A stretch of DNA of 64,000 bases, taken from contig CAJNDS010002024.1 of assembly GCA_905221605.1 (NCBI GenBank), forward strand, positions 470,763 to 534,762. Direction: 5' to 3'. The stretch's first letter is position 1. Every line of letters starts with the position of its first letter. Made by a program: the position numbers and the translations under genes. This DNA is from Symbiodinium natans. Lineage: Eukaryota; Sar; Dinophyceae; Suessiales; Symbiodiniaceae. The notes under the pieces were generated by a model, which was given only the letters and a program-made list of their open reading frames with translations, had not been told where the DNA came from and ran no database searches. This document shows positions 60,754 through 64,000 of this stretch, piece by piece.

Positions 60754-60830
60754 AAACCCTAAACCCTAAACCCTAAACCCTAAACCCTAAACCCTAAACC
60801 CTAAACCCTAAACCCTAAACCCTAAACCCT
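60754..60830. repeat. CCCTAAA array
   Basis: About 11 heptamers. Confidence 0.95.
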
Positions 60831-61189
60831 GATCGGAAATCATAAGAGTGGGGATGCCTAGAATCCCTCTGAAGGAGCTGCTAGTAAAAAGGGGGGGGGG
60901 GGGGGGGACATCCCTACACCCGAACATCGGAATCACAAAAGTGGGGATGCCTGTAATCCCTATGAAGGAGCTGCTAGTAAAAAGTTAGGGTTTAGGGTTT
61001 AGGGTTTAGGGTTTAGGGTTTTAGGGTTTAGGGTTTTAGGGTTTAGGCTTTTAGGGTTTAGGGTTTAGGTTTTTAGGGTTTTAGGGTTTTAGGGTTTAGC
61101 AACATCAGAGCAGGCGCCAGTCTCTGTCGGAACCATCTCGACCTCTCTGTTCCAAGGCTGCCTGCGGCGCAGAAGGAGTGGCCTTATAA

Positions 61190-61310
61190 GGCTCCATTTA
61201 CCTCATGATTATGTACTTGGGCCCCAAAGTCCCTAAACCCTAAACCCTAAACCCTAAACCCTAAACCCTAAACCCTAAATAGGAGGTACCTTAAGGCCCA
61301 AGTATTCCCT
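61190..61310. mobile_element. Hairpin element with heptamer array in the loop
   Basis: ATTATGTACTTGGGCCCC pairs imperfectly with GGCCCAAGTATTCCC; a CCCTAAA array (61230-61280) fills the loop. Related arms at 20040-20130. Confidence 0.6.
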
Positions 61311-62644
61311 AGCTAGGTACATAGACACTTAGGGTGATGATTCCCACAACCCAACGTACAACGGAGGGCCTGCACAGCTCTCTTCGGGCAGTTTACATGA
61401 CGCCTGCACCCCTAAACCCTAAACCCTAAACCTTAAATGGCGACCCCTTAATATTCCCTATAAACCCAAGCATACTTCAGAACCAGGTATGGGACCATGT
61501 TAAGGGATCATGAAACTGCCCTTAGCCGCTCTGCTTTTACCTGGTACCTATGAGGGCCAATCCTTCTTGGAGAAACTCTACGCCGCAGGGCTCTAAGTAG
61601 GGTGCCTACGATGAGACAAATGGTTACAATCCTTTACTAGGGTTACCCTGAACCCTAAACCCTGAGCCCCAAACCCTAAACCCTAAACCCTAAACCCTAA
61701 ACCCTAAACCCTAAACCCTAAACCCTAAAGCCCGCTGCGAACGGCTCAGTGAACAGTGCTTGCCGTGCTACATAAACCCATCTCTGGCTTGGCATCTTCT
61801 AACGCACAATCTTGGGGTTTAGGGTTTAGGGTTTAGGGTCAGCAGAATTTTAAAGGGTTCAGGGTTATGGGCTCAGGGTTAATGGACTTGTAAAGGGGCC
61901 AGGATGCTTGCCCAGTTTCCTAGGGAAGCTGAAGGATCAACTCTTTCGGATTGTGCATACTCTTATTTCATTGTAAACCACCTGCAATGAAAATACAAAA
62001 TACAACCGTGGATCTCGAATATCCTCCCTTCCATTAGCAAAGACAAAACCACGGTGGGTAAACACAAAGTAGGGCAGCGTGCTTTTTCTGCAAGGGCCCT
62101 TAAGGGTAGGCGGGATATCAAAGCCAAGTGAGCACTTGTTCCAACAGGCTAGAGGTACTACGGGACCCCTTAGGCCTAAACCTCACAATCAGAAACGCTC
62201 TTTAGGGTTTAGGGTTTAGGGTTTAGGGCTCAGGGTTTAGGGTTTAGGGTTTAGGGCGCAACTTGCCGCTGGGCGGCGCATGCGTCGGGCGCAGGCATCA
62301 CACTGAGCGGGCTTGGCATCTGCCTACAGCCTACTGGCTGCCTGGAGCCTGAAATGCGGCGACCGGACGCCTTTTTTCGTTAACCCAAATGTTAGGGTTA
62401 GGGCTTTATAGGGTTTAGGGTTTAAGGGTTTAGGGGTTTAAGGGTTTAGGGGTCAGGGCAAGAGGGTTTAGGGTTTAGGGTAAAAGCATTTAGGCTTTAT
62501 GGTTTAGGGTTCAGGGCAATAAGGGTTTAGGGTTTAGGGTTCAGGGCAACAAACGTTTAGGGTTTAGGGTTAATCTGTCTGAAGGAGCAGAAGCTCCAGC
62601 AGGCCTGAAGAGACACGTCTGGGCGCTGGACGATGGGACCCTGA

Positions 62645-62738
62645 ACTTGGGATGCTTCCCCTTGTACTAACAGTCCTTACCAGGGATTATACTATATTTC
62701 CCTATTTTTAATGACTTTTAGTATAAGGGAAAAGCTCA
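62645..62738. mobile_element. Hairpin element, family C
   Basis: CTTGGGATGCTTCCCCTTGT to TTTTAGTATAAGGGAAAAGC. Confidence 0.72.
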
Positions 62739-63418
62739 GCCCTTAGCACAAGTCTATGCAAAGAACGGTGTCTGCGCAGTTTTGCTTTCATAGGCTGTTG
62801 CAATTATGACGAGCAGTTCACGTAATGACCTCTTGCAAGCATCCGTGACATCATGAGGCTTCACTTGCTTGCTGTTTGGGACATGAACCAACGCCTTAGT
62901 TGCAGACAATACCGATCATGGCATTGACGCAGCCTTTATTTCACACCCTCTCCAACAACAACGGCATAACAAAGGTACTCTTTCGTCGGTTGGTTACCTT
63001 ATAAAGGCACCTAGAACCAAAAAGAGAAAATTGGCACCTCAAGCCACACTCGAAGCCGGTTCGGAGTGTCGGCGATGCTTTTTGACTAACCGGCCCGCAT
63101 CGGAATTCGGGCAGCGCCGCGACGGCGCAATGCCACACGCATCAAAAGCTTAGGTGTCAGACATGACCAACAAGCAGGGGGAACCAGCACTTGACAACTT
63201 CTGAGCTGAGGGTTTCCTAGGGTTTATCAAAGACCTAAAGGAGGGACCCTTATAAGGGACCTTAGGGGATATTTAGGGGATTTTAGGGGATCCGTAGGTT
63301 TTTCGGGAATATAACCCTAAACCCTAAACCCTATACATGCCTAAGTTGAGGCGATAACAGTCGTGCCACCTTGGATATCCCGCAACATGGCTCGGCCACG
63401 AGTTCATACGGGAGCTGA

Positions 63419-63536
63419 TGACTACGAATTTCTTAAGAACCGCCCCCAAAAGCAAAACATTCTTCCTTTTAAGGGTAGTATAGGGATTGTCGTTTTTTTT
63501 TTCAGTTTTTGGGGTGTTCTTACGCAAATGGTAGAT
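63419..63536. mobile_element. Hairpin element, family A
   Basis: ACTACGAATTTCTTAAGAAC to GTTCTTACGCAAATGGTAG. Confidence 0.72.
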
Positions 63537-63711
63537 GACAACACTGTGCACTTAACGTTGTGAGCGCCGTGGGCTGGAAAACCTGTACATCGGCTAGTGA
63601 AACTCTGATGGCAAATGCCATCGCGTTGTCTTCCGGAAGTTTGTGTTGGCTTGCACAAAGAGTGTCAACCCAGATTGCCTCTTCGCTCGTTCGTCTTCCC
63701 TGCTAGGAGGG

Positions 63712-63795
63712 TCATTGGTAATTATATGTAGGGTCTTGGCCTTTTTAGGGTACTTATAAGCCTATTTACAACGACCCATAAACCTCCAAGTATTG
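63712..63795. mobile_element. Hairpin element, family B
   Basis: GGTAATTATATGTAGGG to CGACCCATAAACCTCCAAG. Confidence 0.65.
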
Positions 63796-64000
63796 TTGGG
63801 CTTCTAAACCCTAAACCCTAAACCCTAAACCCCTAAACCCTAAACCCTAAACCCTGAACTCTGGTTCCTTGGAACATCAACTTGGCACTTCGTGGCCAGG
63901 CGCTCTGTTCCAGACATAGGCCGCAAGTTGACATGACTTCTCGAGTCTCGAGGACGCGATATTGCGACTACCACGACTATCAACCACCTCCTAAACCCTA

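Larger units (their letters stand above)
55260..64000. other. Repeat-rich region without a resolved gene
   Basis: Heptamer arrays, family A, B and C hairpins, a trinucleotide array at 56440-56611 and TA/GT tracts at 56825-57010. I see no gene that can be supported. Confidence 0.5.

Noticed and set aside
1-64000. CRISPR-like or satellite interpretation of the regular heptamers
   Set aside because: Units are 7-9 bases with no unique spacers and the context is eukaryotic.

Overview
The window looks like nuclear DNA of a dinoflagellate, probably Symbiodiniaceae-like, though the genus is not provable from sequence alone. The evidence is: telomere-type TTTAGGG/CCCTAAA heptamer arrays scattered internally at very high density, dozens of short hairpin (MITE-like) elements, genes cut into tiny exons with mostly GC-AG introns, an LTR retroelement whose LTR carries a sequence close to the dinoflagellate spliced leader, and every well-supported coding unit on one strand (minus).

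The main gene is a voltage-gated cation channel on the minus strand, running from at least 45.4 kb down to 18.5 kb. I reassembled it from exons of 31-97 nt by matching reading-frame phase across each junction. In transcript order it has a probable S3 (45371-45417), S4 (43297-43327 and 43090-43138), the S4-S5 linker (42432-42463), S5 (41697-41747 and 41326-41373), a pore helix (29942-29990), S6 (27968-28064 and 27222-27266), a post-S6 helix (24987-25048), EF-hand 1 (23897-23930 and 23381-23419), a linker (23151-23206), and EF-hand 2 plus a conserved tail (19845-19889, 18821-18887, probably 18460-18519). The exact selectivity-filter exon is unresolved and S1-S2 were not found with confidence.

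Nested in its introns, on the same strand, are two near-identical intronless genes for a 2-oxoglutarate/Fe(II) dioxygenase fused to a ubiquitin-like domain and ending in a CaaX-like motif (21189-22313 and 30460-31641), and an 8.6 kb LTR retrotransposon (32480-41071). The retrotransposon has 218/220 bp LTRs, a 5 bp target-site duplication, a copia-type half-tRNA primer site, a polypurine tract and one long gag-like polyprotein split by three 1-nt frame changes. It has no recognisable reverse transcriptase, integrase or protease.

Most remaining sequence is heptamer arrays and a dozen hairpin families. The clearest case (43139-43292) is a hairpin that makes up almost a whole intron inside the S4 voltage-sensor codons: its target-site duplication supplies the GC donor and its own terminus supplies the AG acceptor. 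This is direct evidence for intron gain by MITE insertion (introner behaviour). Regions 1-17 kb and 46-64 kb contain many short unique islands between arrays that resemble exons, but in most the strand and frame cannot be fixed from this window alone.
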